Shown here piece by piece: positions 56,007 through 63,579 of a stretch of DNA of 64,000 nucleotides (position 1 is the first letter of the stretch; each line of letters begins with the position of its first letter). The notes beneath the pieces were generated by a model. The model was not told the DNA's origin. It did no database searches and saw only the letters and a list, made by a program, of their open reading frames with translations. The position numbers and the translations under genes are program-made. Source of the DNA: an uncultured Clostridia bacterium (GTDB taxonomy: Bacteria > Bacillota > Clostridia > Lachnospirales > Anaerotignaceae); assembly GCA_944383885.1 (NCBI GenBank), contig CALWRF010000038.1, positions 124,001-188,000 on the forward strand, written 5' to 3'.

Positions 56007-57393
56007 TTAACTCATCTGCCCTTCCGCCGTCTAACTCATTCATAGCTTTAAGAGTTTCTCTTTCAAGCTCCTCATCAGTAATAACAGTAACACGACCTTC
56101 ATTGTACTGGTCATTTACCCAGTTATATACTCTTTCAACAACAGGGTCGTTTTTATGTACACACGCTTCGCCTTTAAGATGGAAGTTAGTGTTAATCCAG
56201 TGCGCAATTCCTGATGTGCCTGATGTATTGCTTATTGCAATCTTAACAGGTCTGTTAAGGAATTTGGCAGTATCAAAAATATTATAAATTTCCTCGTTTT
56301 TAAGTATTCCGTCTGCATGTATGCCGGCTCTTGTTACGTTAAAGTTGCGTCCTACAAAAGGCGTCATAGGCGGTATATCATAATGAAGCTCTTTTTCAAA
56401 ATACTCAGCTATTTCAGTTATAACTGTTGTATCCATACCGTCAAGGGTTCCTCTGAGCTGTGCGTATTCAAATACCATAGCTTCAAGAGGCGTATTTCCT
56501 GTCCTTTCGCCTATGCCCAAAAGAGCGCAGTTTACGCTGCTTGCGCCATAAAGCCATGCGTATGTAGCGTTATTTACAGCGCGGTAAAAATCGTTGTGTC
56601 CGTGCCACTCTATAAGCTCGCTTGGAACGCCTGCGTGGTGGTTAAGACCATATATAATGCCCGGCACGCTTCTTGGAAGAACACAGCCAGGATATGTAAC
56701 GCCGTAGCCAAGTGTATCGCAGGCACGTATTTTAATAGGCACGCCTGTATCTTCCGAAAGCTCCATAAGAGCTGCCGCAAAAGGAACGACAAAACCGTAA
56801 AAGTCCGCCCTTGTAATATCCTCAAAATGGCATCTCGGCTTAACTCCGGTTTCTATACACTCACGGACAACGCCGAGATAGTGGTCAAGAGCCTGATGTC
56901 TTGTCATGTGCATTTTGTGGAATATATGATAGTCAGAGCAGCTTACAAGTATTCCCGTTTCTTTTAAGCCTATATCCCTAACCAGCTGGAAGTCTTTTTT
57001 AGAAGCCCTTATCCAGCTTGTAATTTCAGGGAATTTGTAACCCTTTTCAAGGCATTTGTAAACAGCGTCCCTGTCCTTTTTTGTGTAAAGGAAGAATTCG
57101 CTCATTCTTACTATTCCGTTTGGTCCTGAAAGTTTATGAAGCAAATCAAAAATATGAGTCATCTGGCTTACAGTGTACGGCTGACGCGACTGCTGACCAT
57201 CTCTGAATGTAGTATCAGTTATCCAAAAATGCTCTGGCACATCCATAGGTACCAATCGTCTGTTAAATACAACTCTTGGTATATCTTCATAGGAAAAAAA
57301 TTCCCTGTAAAGATTAGGTTCCCTAACATCTTCAAGAGGATAAGCCTGCCCTGTACTTTCAAGCAAGTTTGTCTTTTTATTAAACTCAAACAT
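55996..57393 (-). CDS. DRE-TIM synthase, probable Re-citrate synthase (isopropylmalate-synthase-like)
   Basis: A 465-residue TIM-barrel acyl-transferase. WITDTTFRDGQQSR (about 57-70) holds the DRE-type metal-binding motif; later come RCHFEDITRADFYGFV, IKIRACDTLGYG, EWHGHNDFYRAVNNATYAW and LGIGERTGNTPLE. The C-terminal part is short and lacks a clear LeuA feedback domain. The whole sequence resembles the clostridial proteins shown to be (Re)-citrate synthases in C. kluyveri and relatives, which look like isopropylmalate synthases. Assignment to citrate rather than isopropylmalate or homocitrate is inference. ATG 57393 follows GGGAGGAATATAC. It overlaps luxS. Confidence 0.7.
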   Translation of the reverse strand: MFEFNKKTNLLESTGQAYPLEDVREPNLYREFFSYEDIPRVVFNRRLVPMDVPEHFWITDTTFRDGQQSRQPYTVSQMTHIFDLLHKLSGPNGIVRMSEFFLYTKKDRDAVYKCLEKGYKFPEITSWIRASKKDFQLVRDIGLKETGILVSCSDYHIFHKMHMTRHQALDHYLGVVRECIETGVKPRCHFEDITRADFYGFVVPFAAALMELSEDTGVPIKIRACDTLGYGVTYPGCVLPRSVPGIIYGLNHHAGVPSELIEWHGHNDFYRAVNNATYAWLYGASSVNCALLGIGERTGNTPLEAMVFEYAQLRGTLDGMDTTVITEIAEYFEKELHYDIPPMTPFVGRNFNVTRAGIHADGILKNEEIYNIFDTAKFLNRPVKIAISNTSGTSGIAHWINTNFHLKGEACVHKNDPVVERVYNWVNDQYNEGRVTVITDEELERETLKAMNELDGGRADELSED

Positions 57394-57441
57394 GTATATT
57401 CCTCCCGCCATAAGTATTTTATTTATAATTAAAACTATTCA

Positions 57442-57470
57442 ATTATACTGCGCTAATTATTCTATTTTAA
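57442..57470 (-). promoter_or_regulatory. Likely promoter of the synthase-luxS operon
   Basis: On the minus strand -35 TTAAAA (57465-57470), 17 bp, -10 TATAAT (57442-57447). AGCGC words flank it. The -35 is weak. No other gene is seen in 57412-57661. Confidence 0.45.
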
Positions 57471-57661
57471 ACTATAGCGCTTAATACAGTCAAGTAAGAC
57501 ATAAAAATTCAGCATTTGAAATAATTCTGTCACATGGACAAATGTCTTTCAGATAAAAAATATACAAAAAAATATCTTACCTGTTCATTATATAATATCA
57601 TAAATGTTGCTTTTTGATAATAATAATATTACAGCAATAAAACCGAAAGGATGATAATTAT

Positions 57662-57844
57662 ATGCTTTTAACAAAAAGGGCACCAATATCCGACGTTTTT
57701 ACATATAAAAAAGGTAATTTTAAGTTCTGTAACATCAACATGCAGTGCAGCAAAAAAACACCGGCTGATGTTAACTGTATGTATAAAAAAAATAATATTA
57801 TTAAAGCAATGCTCTGCGTTGAAATATTAAACAAAATAAATTAA
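57662..57844 (+). CDS. Small Cys-containing ORF, function unknown
   Basis: A 60-residue ORF with a good ribosome site (GAAAGGATGATAATT) and codon use like its neighbours. Four cysteines occur (FCN, QCS, NCM, LCV) among many Lys and Asn. No signal peptide or known motif. It ends 62 bp before the promoter of the SLH leader. It could be a real small protein, or chance in AT-rich DNA; the ribosome site is the only strong support. Confidence 0.4.
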   Translation: MLLTKRAPISDVFTYKKGNFKFCNINMQCSKKTPADVNCMYKKNNIIKAMLCVEILNKIN

Positions 57845-57905
57845 ATCCAAAATAAGAACACAAATAATAAAAAAATTAAACACAGGAAAAAATGTTTAAA
57901 TGATA

Positions 57906-57934
57906 TTGAAACAATATACTTTTTATGATATAAT
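57906..57934 (+). promoter_or_regulatory. Strong promoter before the SLH leader
   Basis: -35 TTGAAA (57906-57911), exactly 17 bp, -10 TATAAT (57929-57934) with an extended TG one base before it. Transcription should start near 57941, inside the left arm of the hairpin at 57937-57970. Confidence 0.75.
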
Positions 57935-57936
57935 TG

Positions 57937-57975
57937 CCCACAAAAGCATAGTTATTTGTGCTTTTGTGGGTTTTT
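57937..57975 (+). terminator. Terminator-like hairpin at the start of the SLH leader
   Basis: CCCACAAAAGC (57937-57947) pairs with GCTTTTGTGGG (57960-57970), then TTTTT (57971-57975). It can end upstream transcription, or form a 5' stem or early attenuator on the new transcript. Confidence 0.7.
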
Positions 57976-58014
57976 ATGCAAGAAAGGCGTGTTTGTGAAA
58001 GGGGGTTGACAATT

Positions 58015-58083
<69 letters not shown>

Positions 58084-58095
58084 ATCCAATAGTTA

Positions 58096-58135
58096 ACAGA
58101 CAGAACAGTGCTCTTAAAGCTATCTGTTTTTTTTT
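58096..58135 (+). terminator. Weak hairpin with long T-run in the SLH leader
   Basis: ACAGA (58096-58100) pairs with TCTGT (58123-58127), then nine T (58127-58135). The stem is short, so termination would be weak. Confidence 0.3.
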
Positions 58136-58151
58136 GATGTTTAAATTATCA

Positions 58152-58201
58152 GGACACATTATGCAAGCAGAATTTACTGCGTGCGTATTGTGTCCTTTTT
58201 T
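58152..58201 (+). terminator. Strong terminator before the SLH gene
   Basis: GGACACA (58152-58158) pairs with TGTGTCC (58189-58195). The inner arms 58160-58170 and 58177-58187 add nine more pairs with mismatches, loop AATTTA, then six T (58196-58201). It lies 70 bases before the SLH gene and inside the frame that would open at nine AGAC copies. Confidence 0.85.
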
Positions 58202-58270
58202 GCGTTTCGGTAAAGTAAATATTAAAAAAATTCTGCAAAAAAAATTATTTTTAAGAAAGGAGAAGATTTG

Positions 58271-60949
58271 ATGAAATCAAACAAAAAATTCATAAGCCTG
58301 TTTTTAGCATTATGCTTAATAATAGGCTTAATGCCAGCCGCTTCATTTGCAGCTGAGGATGACATAGGCATTGCTGTTTCACCTGCTGCTGTTGATTTCG
58401 GAACAGTTGAAGAAGGTTATTCTCAGATTACGGCTCAAACAGTTTCATTTACTACTGCCTCTGCAGTAGGTTTTGAATTTGCTACAGGAGCTTCATTAAC
58501 AATAAAGCTTCCTGAAAGTGAAAATTATGATATTACAGCATCAACTGGATTTGTTGACGGTGTAGCAACAATTACAACAACTTCAGCTGATGTTCAGTTT
58601 ACAATAGCGCCAAAAACAGGACTTACTGAAGGCAATTATGATGAAGAAATTAATATAATGACAACAGATGACCGTAAAGCAGCGGTTCTTAGCGCAACAT
58701 TTGAAGTTACCGCAGCTGAGGAACCGGCACCTGAGGAAACGCCTATAGAACTTTCTTCAAATACAGCTGAGGTTACTGTTGGCAAAGAAACAGACATTAG
58801 TACACTTGTATTGAACTCTGATGATTTTGATACTATTAAATATTCTTCAGGTGATGAAACCAAAGCCACTGTTGATGAAACCACAGGTGTTGTTACCGGT
58901 GTAGCTGTTACTGAAGAAGAAAATCCTGTTATTATAACAGTAACAGGTACTATAGCGCCGGATTATACAACTTCAGCCGATATATCCCTTACTGTTAAGG
59001 CTTCTCCAGTAGTTAATGTAGAACCTACTGAAAGTCCTGATGGTACTGCTTCTGCCCAAGTAAATACAGAAGACTTAAATTCTGCTATTGCCGCAGCAAT
59101 CGCTTCTGATGATGCAACAGAAGTTACAATTAATGTTGATACTGAAAACAATGCAGATGTAACTATTCCAGCTGGTAACCTTGGCACTTTAGCTGGAGAA
59201 AATGGCACACTTACAGTTGGAACTAATGTAGCAACAGTATCTTTCAACAGTACTGTTATTAGTGCTATGGCAGAAACAACAAAGGCAATAGTTTCTATTG
59301 CAAAGGCTGAACTTACCGAAATTCAGGAAGAGGTCGTAGCAGATACAGTAACTGTAGCTCAGTCTTTTGACTTCTCACTTAAAAACGATACTGGAGCAAC
59401 CATTGAATTTAATAATGGCAGCGCAGAAGTAACTGTTCCTTTCACACTTGATACAGATAAAACAGCAGATGACATAGTAGTTTACTACATCGACAATAGC
59501 AATGTGCTTACAAAAATGCGTTCAAGCTTTGCCGATGGTAAAGTAACATTTACTGCTCCGCATTTCTCAACATACATTGTTGGTTACAGCGTTGCTGACG
59601 AGGGTGAAGAAACACCTGAAACACCTGTTTTGCCTTCAATCCAGCTTTCAAGCAAAACAGACACTTTAACTGTTGGTGATGAAAAAGATGTAAATACATA
59701 TATAACAAACAAATCAGCTTTTGATTCTTTAGGCGGTAAATTTACATATTCATCATCAGATACAAATAAAGCTACTGTTGATGAAAATGGTATTGTAAAA
59801 GCTATACAAGTTACTGAAGAAAACTCTCCGGCTAATATTACAATAACATTTACAACTTCATCTGATATTGTTGGAACACTTACAACTTCAGCTGATATAG
59901 CATTTACTATCAAAGCAGCTACAGAAACACCAGAAGAACCAGAAAACCCAGAAGATGAAAGTATAAGCTTTGCCCTTACAGGAACATCTGCAAGAGTTAG
60001 AAGAGATTCAACACTTAATTTAACAAATTACATATCTGGTTACGACGAGCTTAAAGATAAAGCAACATTCCAGTATGTAAGCGATAATACAGATATTGCT
60101 TCTGTTAACGCAGACGGTATAGTTACAGGTAATAGCGTTGGCACAACTAAAATCACAATCACAGCCACAGCAGTTGATGGATATGTATTAGATGGTGAAA
60201 ATATGGCTACATTTGATATCACCGTATACAGGTCGTCAAGCGGCGGCGGTGGTGGTGGCGGCGGCGGAAGCAGCAGCTCATCAAGCAGCAATGATTCTGA
60301 CGACGAAACAACCGACGAAACACAGACAGAAACTGAAGAAACCGAGCCAGAAGAAAACGAAACAACAGATTCTTCTGAAAGCATATTAACAGCAGAAGAA
60401 ATCAGCGAAATATTTGCTGATGTTAATACAAGCGACTGGTTTGCAAACGATGTTGCTTATGTATATTCAAATGGCTTAATGGCTGGTGTCAGCGATGTGT
60501 CATTTGCGCCAAACTCAACATCAACACGTGCAATGGCTGTAACAATTCTTTACCGTTTAGAGAATGAGCCAACAGTCAGCGGAAACAACGCATTTACAGA
60601 TGTTGCGTCAGATACATGGTATACAGACGCAGTTATCTGGGCAGCGGAAAATGGAATAATGTCAGGTTACGGCAATGGCATTTTCGGTACAAATGATAAT
60701 ATAACACGTGAACAGCTCGCTACAATTCTTTTCAATTATGCTAAATTTAAAGGCTATGACACAACTGTTTCCGGCAGCATCAGCTCATTTGCAGATGCTC
60801 AAAACGTATCTCCATGGGCACAGGAAGCTGTTGTATGGGCAGTTGAAAACGGCATAATGAGCGGTAAAGGTAATGGCATACTTGACCCTAACGGAACAGC
60901 AACAAGAGCTGAGTTCGCTTCTATGTTAAGACGTTTTATAGAACAATAA
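58271..60949 (+). CDS. SLH-domain surface protein with Ig-like domains
   Basis: An 892-residue exported protein. Signal peptide 1-28 (AASFA-A). A beta-sandwich segment (IGIAVSPAAVDFGTVEEGYSQ), then Big_2-like Ig domains near 160-250, 460-550 and 565-650 (ATVDETTGVVTG, ATVDENGIVKA, IASVNADGIVTG). A Gly-run and Ser-run linker and a very acidic Thr/Glu stretch follow. Three SLH repeats close the protein (FADVNTSDWFANDVAYVYSNGLM; FTDVASDTWYTDAVIWA; FADAQNVSPWAQEAVVWA), attaching it to cell-wall polymers. ATG 58271 follows AGAAAGGAG. It is a candidate for ON/OFF control by its leader. Confidence 0.92.
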   Translation: MKSNKKFISLFLALCLIIGLMPAASFAAEDDIGIAVSPAAVDFGTVEEGYSQITAQTVSFTTASAVGFEFATGASLTIKLPESENYDITASTGFVDGVATITTTSADVQFTIAPKTGLTEGNYDEEINIMTTDDRKAAVLSATFEVTAAEEPAPEETPIELSSNTAEVTVGKETDISTLVLNSDDFDTIKYSSGDETKATVDETTGVVTGVAVTEEENPVIITVTGTIAPDYTTSADISLTVKASPVVNVEPTESPDGTASAQVNTEDLNSAIAAAIASDDATEVTINVDTENNADVTIPAGNLGTLAGENGTLTVGTNVATVSFNSTVISAMAETTKAIVSIAKAELTEIQEEVVADTVTVAQSFDFSLKNDTGATIEFNNGSAEVTVPFTLDTDKTADDIVVYYIDNSNVLTKMRSSFADGKVTFTAPHFSTYIVGYSVADEGEETPETPVLPSIQLSSKTDTLTVGDEKDVNTYITNKSAFDSLGGKFTYSSSDTNKATVDENGIVKAIQVTEENSPANITITFTTSSDIVGTLTTSADIAFTIKAATETPEEPENPEDESISFALTGTSARVRRDSTLNLTNYISGYDELKDKATFQYVSDNTDIASVNADGIVTGNSVGTTKITITATAVDGYVLDGENMATFDITVYRSSSGGGGGGGGGSSSSSSSNDSDDETTDETQTETEETEPEENETTDSSESILTAEEISEIFADVNTSDWFANDVAYVYSNGLMAGVSDVSFAPNSTSTRAMAVTILYRLENEPTVSGNNAFTDVASDTWYTDAVIWAAENGIMSGYGNGIFGTNDNITREQLATILFNYAKFKGYDTTVSGSISSFADAQNVSPWAQEAVVWAVENGIMSGKGNGILDPNGTATRAEFASMLRRFIEQ

Positions 60950-61055
60950 TCAGCAAATTCTGTTATACCAAAATTAGAATTTGAGAGTTATTTTGAAAAT
61001 TTAGCCAAAATTAAAAACTTTAAGTAAATTAATTAATATTTGCTTATAAAGTTTT

Positions 61056-61081
61056 CTCCCACTTGATTTTACAAGTGGGAG
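61056..61081 (+). terminator. Terminator after the SLH gene
   Basis: CTCCCACTTG (61056-61065), ATTTTA loop, CAAGTGGGAG (61072-61081), then TTTTTTT. Perfect 10-bp stem. Confidence 0.92.
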
Positions 61082-61173
61082 TTTTTTTGCTTAATTTTAT
61101 ATATCATATAATATATTCTTAAATACTGTTTATTCCATAAACTTATTTTAATACTTGCAGTTAAACCATAATT

Positions 61174-61458
61174 TTAAAACCTGAACCCGAAACCTCTTGC
61201 GGCATCAAGTATTTTTTCTGCTGTTTCACGTTCGTTTTTATCAAGGCTCTGTGTAACACAGTTAATAATGGCTCTTTTTTCCTGCGGTTTAAGGGCGCCT
61301 TCTTTTTCAAGCAAAGGTATATATTTTGCAAATATAAGTATAACAGCGCTTTGGTCCTTGCCTTCGCACTGATTTAACGCCTCGGTAAGTATTTCTTTTT
61401 GGTTATCTGAAAGAGCCGAAAACTCACTTTTGCAAAGCAAATCATCTATTCTTGCCAA
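61174..61458 (-). CDS. Conserved-looking small helical protein, unknown
   Basis: A 94-residue, mostly helical, soluble protein (MARIDDLLCKSEFSALSDNQ; ILDAARGFGFRF at the end). I do not recognise it. It starts at TTG 61458 behind GGGAGGCAGAAACA and follows the 129-residue gene by 15 bp. The pair and the C_GCAxxG protein all begin with TTG and may share a transcript. No motif for catalysis or metal is visible; one cysteine near residue 9. Confidence 0.7.
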   Translation of the reverse strand: MARIDDLLCKSEFSALSDNQKEILTEALNQCEGKDQSAVILIFAKYIPLLEKEGALKPQEKRAIINCVTQSLDKNERETAEKILDAARGFGFRF

Positions 61459-61473
61459 TGTTTCTGCCTCCCT

Positions 61474-61863
61474 CTATCTCCTGTTAAAAATTCCTGAACG
61501 CCCTAATGAGCTTAAAACATAAAGAGTGTTGAAAAACTGCTTTTCATTAGGCGAAAGGTCAGCCTGTGCCGCCTGCGTAAACTTCTTTTCATCAAAAACG
61601 CTGTTTTTGTTTTCCTGCGCTGTTATTGCACGGTTTTCAGTGTTAAAGCCGGCTATTTCCATTATTTTTATAACGGCATAAACCTGTCTTTTCATGTCCC
61701 CAGTTAAATAAGGCATAATGTTGTTAAGGGTCTTAATCTGCCTTTTCAGCCGGCTTTCGGGCACAAAGCTTTTGCTTTCTGCTTTTACAGGCTTATTTTC
61801 CGCTTTGCCTGAGTTTATGATTTTGCTTAAAGCCATTATTTTCTCAATATCATTTGAATCCAA
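61474..61863 (-). CDS. Small helical protein, unknown
   Basis: A 129-residue protein that starts MDSNDIEKIMALSKIINSGK and contains RLKRQIKTLNNIMPYLTGDMKRQVYAVIKIMEIAGF, which looks helical. A C-terminal SPNEKQFFNTLYVLSSLGRSG follows. No family is recognised. It starts at TTG 61863 behind GGAGGTGATTTTAA and precedes the 94-residue gene. Perhaps a partner pair, since both are small, helical and adjacent. Confidence 0.7.
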   Translation of the reverse strand: MDSNDIEKIMALSKIINSGKAENKPVKAESKSFVPESRLKRQIKTLNNIMPYLTGDMKRQVYAVIKIMEIAGFNTENRAITAQENKNSVFDEKKFTQAAQADLSPNEKQFFNTLYVLSSLGRSGIFNRR

Positions 61864-61927
61864 TTAAAATCACCTCCGTATAAATTTTATTTTTGGTTAA
61901 ATAAAAATATTACACGGCAAATAATTT

Positions 61928-62278
61928 TCATTTCCATCTGCCGTCAACAGCTTTTAACGCAGAGTCAATGGCAAAAGATATAACTTCATTGCAGCCGTCT
62001 TTGTAGTACGCCTCAAGTTTTGAGCAGTTGACAGTTGAGAAATGCTCTATAAAATCCATAATTATCCTAAGCCGGATTTTTTCAGCTCCGGCTCCTTTTA
62101 CAGTAATGCAGGCTCCAGCTACAGCACCTAAAAGCGCGCCGCATGTTCCGCCAAATCCAAGCCCGTCGCCATAGCCGGAAAGAAGTATCAAATCACGTTT
62201 GCTTATATCAGCTCCAGTTTTCGCGCACAGCCTGTATGCGCATAACTGGCAGCAGTTTAAACTATTTGCGTCACACAA
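61928..62278 (-). CDS. C_GCAxxG_C_C family redox-active protein
   Basis: A 116-residue Cys-rich protein. The family core reads GGTCGALLGAVAGAC, with N-terminal CC and C, and later cysteines in NCSKLEAYYKDGC. Members are thought to be redox-active and often carry a selenocysteine or Cys motif; function is unproven. TTG 62278 is the start; its ribosome site GGAGGTG lies in the right arm of the terminator-like stem at 62282-62320. It lies downstream of an RseC-like gene, which also has redox cysteines. Confidence 0.82.
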   Translation of the reverse strand: MCDANSLNCCQLCAYRLCAKTGADISKRDLILLSGYGDGLGFGGTCGALLGAVAGACITVKGAGAEKIRLRIIMDFIEHFSTVNCSKLEAYYKDGCNEVISFAIDSALKAVDGRWK

Positions 62279-62281
62279 TTT

Positions 62282-62320
62282 AAAAACACCTCCCGTTATA
62301 TATTTACGTGAGGTGTTTTT
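62282..62320 (-). terminator. Terminator that also covers the next ribosome site
   Basis: AAAAACACCTC pairs with GAGGTGTTTTT (arms 62310-62320 and 62282-62292) on the minus strand. The second arm contains the GGAGGTG ribosome site of the C_GCAxxG gene. If the stem forms, it both ends the RseC transcript and hides that site. Confidence 0.7.
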
Positions 62321-62348
62321 GTTTCATGTCATATAAATAATATTAAAA

Positions 62349-62786
62349 TCAGCATTCAGCGCCTTCTGTTGCAAGCCTTGCGGCAACAGGTCTGTATTTT
62401 TTGCTTGCCCATCTTTTTTCCTGACTCTTAATCCAGCCGAAAGCTATAAATGTAAATATCAAACCTACAACAAAAGATACTATCTCTCTGCCCACTACTT
62501 GCTGCATTCCGCCTAAAAAGTAGCCAATGCCAATGCCTGCCATAAAAGCCAAAAACGGTATGCCGTACATAATAAGCACCGCATGTATAAAACCGTCTGG
62601 CGACATCTCAACTTCTACCCAGTCATCAACATGCGCCCCACAGACATTTTCAGCTTCTATAAACATGTCCTTTTCCGCCATGCCGGCAATGCATGCCCTG
62701 CATTTTGCGCAGGCTTCCTGACGTGTCATTTTAATTATAGCTAAATTATTGTCTTTTAATCCTATAACAACACCTTTTTCAGCCAT
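62349..62786 (-). CDS. SoxR-reducing system protein RseC family
   Basis: A 145-residue membrane protein: N-terminal Cys-rich RseC/MucC domain with QEACAKCRACIAGMAEKDMFIEAEN, then two TM helices (about 72-90 and 95-115), and a basic tail. RseC proteins form part of Rnf-linked SoxR-reducing or sigma-factor systems; in clostridia they may sense redox state. No Rnf gene is in view. It lies 18 bp after tcdA. ATG 62786 follows GGAGGAATAAAT. Confidence 0.85.
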   Translation of the reverse strand: MAEKGVVIGLKDNNLAIIKMTRQEACAKCRACIAGMAEKDMFIEAENVCGAHVDDWVEVEMSPDGFIHAVLIMYGIPFLAFMAGIGIGYFLGGMQQVVGREIVSFVVGLIFTFIAFGWIKSQEKRWASKKYRPVAARLATEGAEC

Positions 62787-62804
62787 ATTTATTCCTCCTG
62801 TAAA

Positions 62805-63512
62805 TCAATCGCCTATTAAATCCCTAACAACCTTCGATGCCATTAAAAGCCCGGCGCAAGATGGAACAAAAGCACAGCTTGCGGCTGTCCTTTTTCTGCC
62901 TGCGGCACTGTCTATACTAAATGCCGGCTTTACAGGCTCCTCTTTTGAATAAACTACATTCAGCTTTTTAATGCCGCGCTTTTTAAGCTCATGACGCATT
63001 ACTTTAGCCAAAGGGCATACAGAAGTTTTGTAAATATCTGTAATTTCCAGCTTTGAAGGGTCAAGCTTGTTTCCTGTGCCCATAGCAGATATAACAGGTA
63101 TGCCTAAAGAATCAGCCTTTGTTATTATGTCAATCTTGGCGCTTACGGTATCAATAGCGTCTACTATATAATCAATTCCTGTTTTTATTATATCATCATT
63201 AGGCGGCAAATAAAAGACGGTGTGTTTTTCAACAACCGCTTCAGGATTTATGTCTTTTATGCGGCGCTCCATAACATCAGTTTTGTACTGCCCCACAGTT
63301 GAGTTTAATGCTATAATCTGGCGGTTTATATTTGTTATGTCAACAACATCACTATCTACCAGTATAATATGCCCTATACCGCTTCTAACTATTGCCTCTA
63401 CAGCAAAACCGCCTACACCGCCTAAACCGAATATCAAAACAGTGCTTTCCTTCAATTTTTTAAGTTTTTCATCGCCTATAAGCATTCTTGTCCTTAATAA
63501 GCTTTCGTCCAT
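62805..63512 (-). CDS. tcdA: tRNA threonylcarbamoyladenosine dehydratase (TcdA/CsdL)
   Basis: A 235-residue E1-like ThiF-fold enzyme that cyclises t6A to ct6A in tRNAs reading ANN codons. ATP-binding GLGGVGGFAVEAIVRSGI, then DSDVVDITNINRQ and the DAIDTVSAKI region. A cysteine lies in TSVCPLAKVMRHELKK. Normal length for the short TcdA form. It is followed by the RseC-like gene and preceded by the AI-2E transporter gene, with about 65 bp between. Function from family only. Confidence 0.9.
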   Translation of the reverse strand: MDESLLRTRMLIGDEKLKKLKESTVLIFGLGGVGGFAVEAIVRSGIGHIILVDSDVVDITNINRQIIALNSTVGQYKTDVMERRIKDINPEAVVEKHTVFYLPPNDDIIKTGIDYIVDAIDTVSAKIDIITKADSLGIPVISAMGTGNKLDPSKLEITDIYKTSVCPLAKVMRHELKKRGIKKLNVVYSKEEPVKPAFSIDSAAGRKRTAASCAFVPSCAGLLMASKVVRDLIGD

Positions 63513-63579
63513 GACGTACCCCTTAACATAAAAACATAAAATATCCTGTCATATTACTATACCACAATTTTTACGAAAT

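Noticed and set aside
58963..59247. Antisense ORFs inside the SLH gene
   Set aside because: Val/Ser-rich mirror images of Thr/Asp-rich coding sequence; no ribosome sites.
60241..60290. Gly/Ser-coding GGC/AGC run in the SLH gene as a second slippage switch
   Set aside because: It is an imperfect codon-level repeat in a linker; length changes by triplets would keep the frame.
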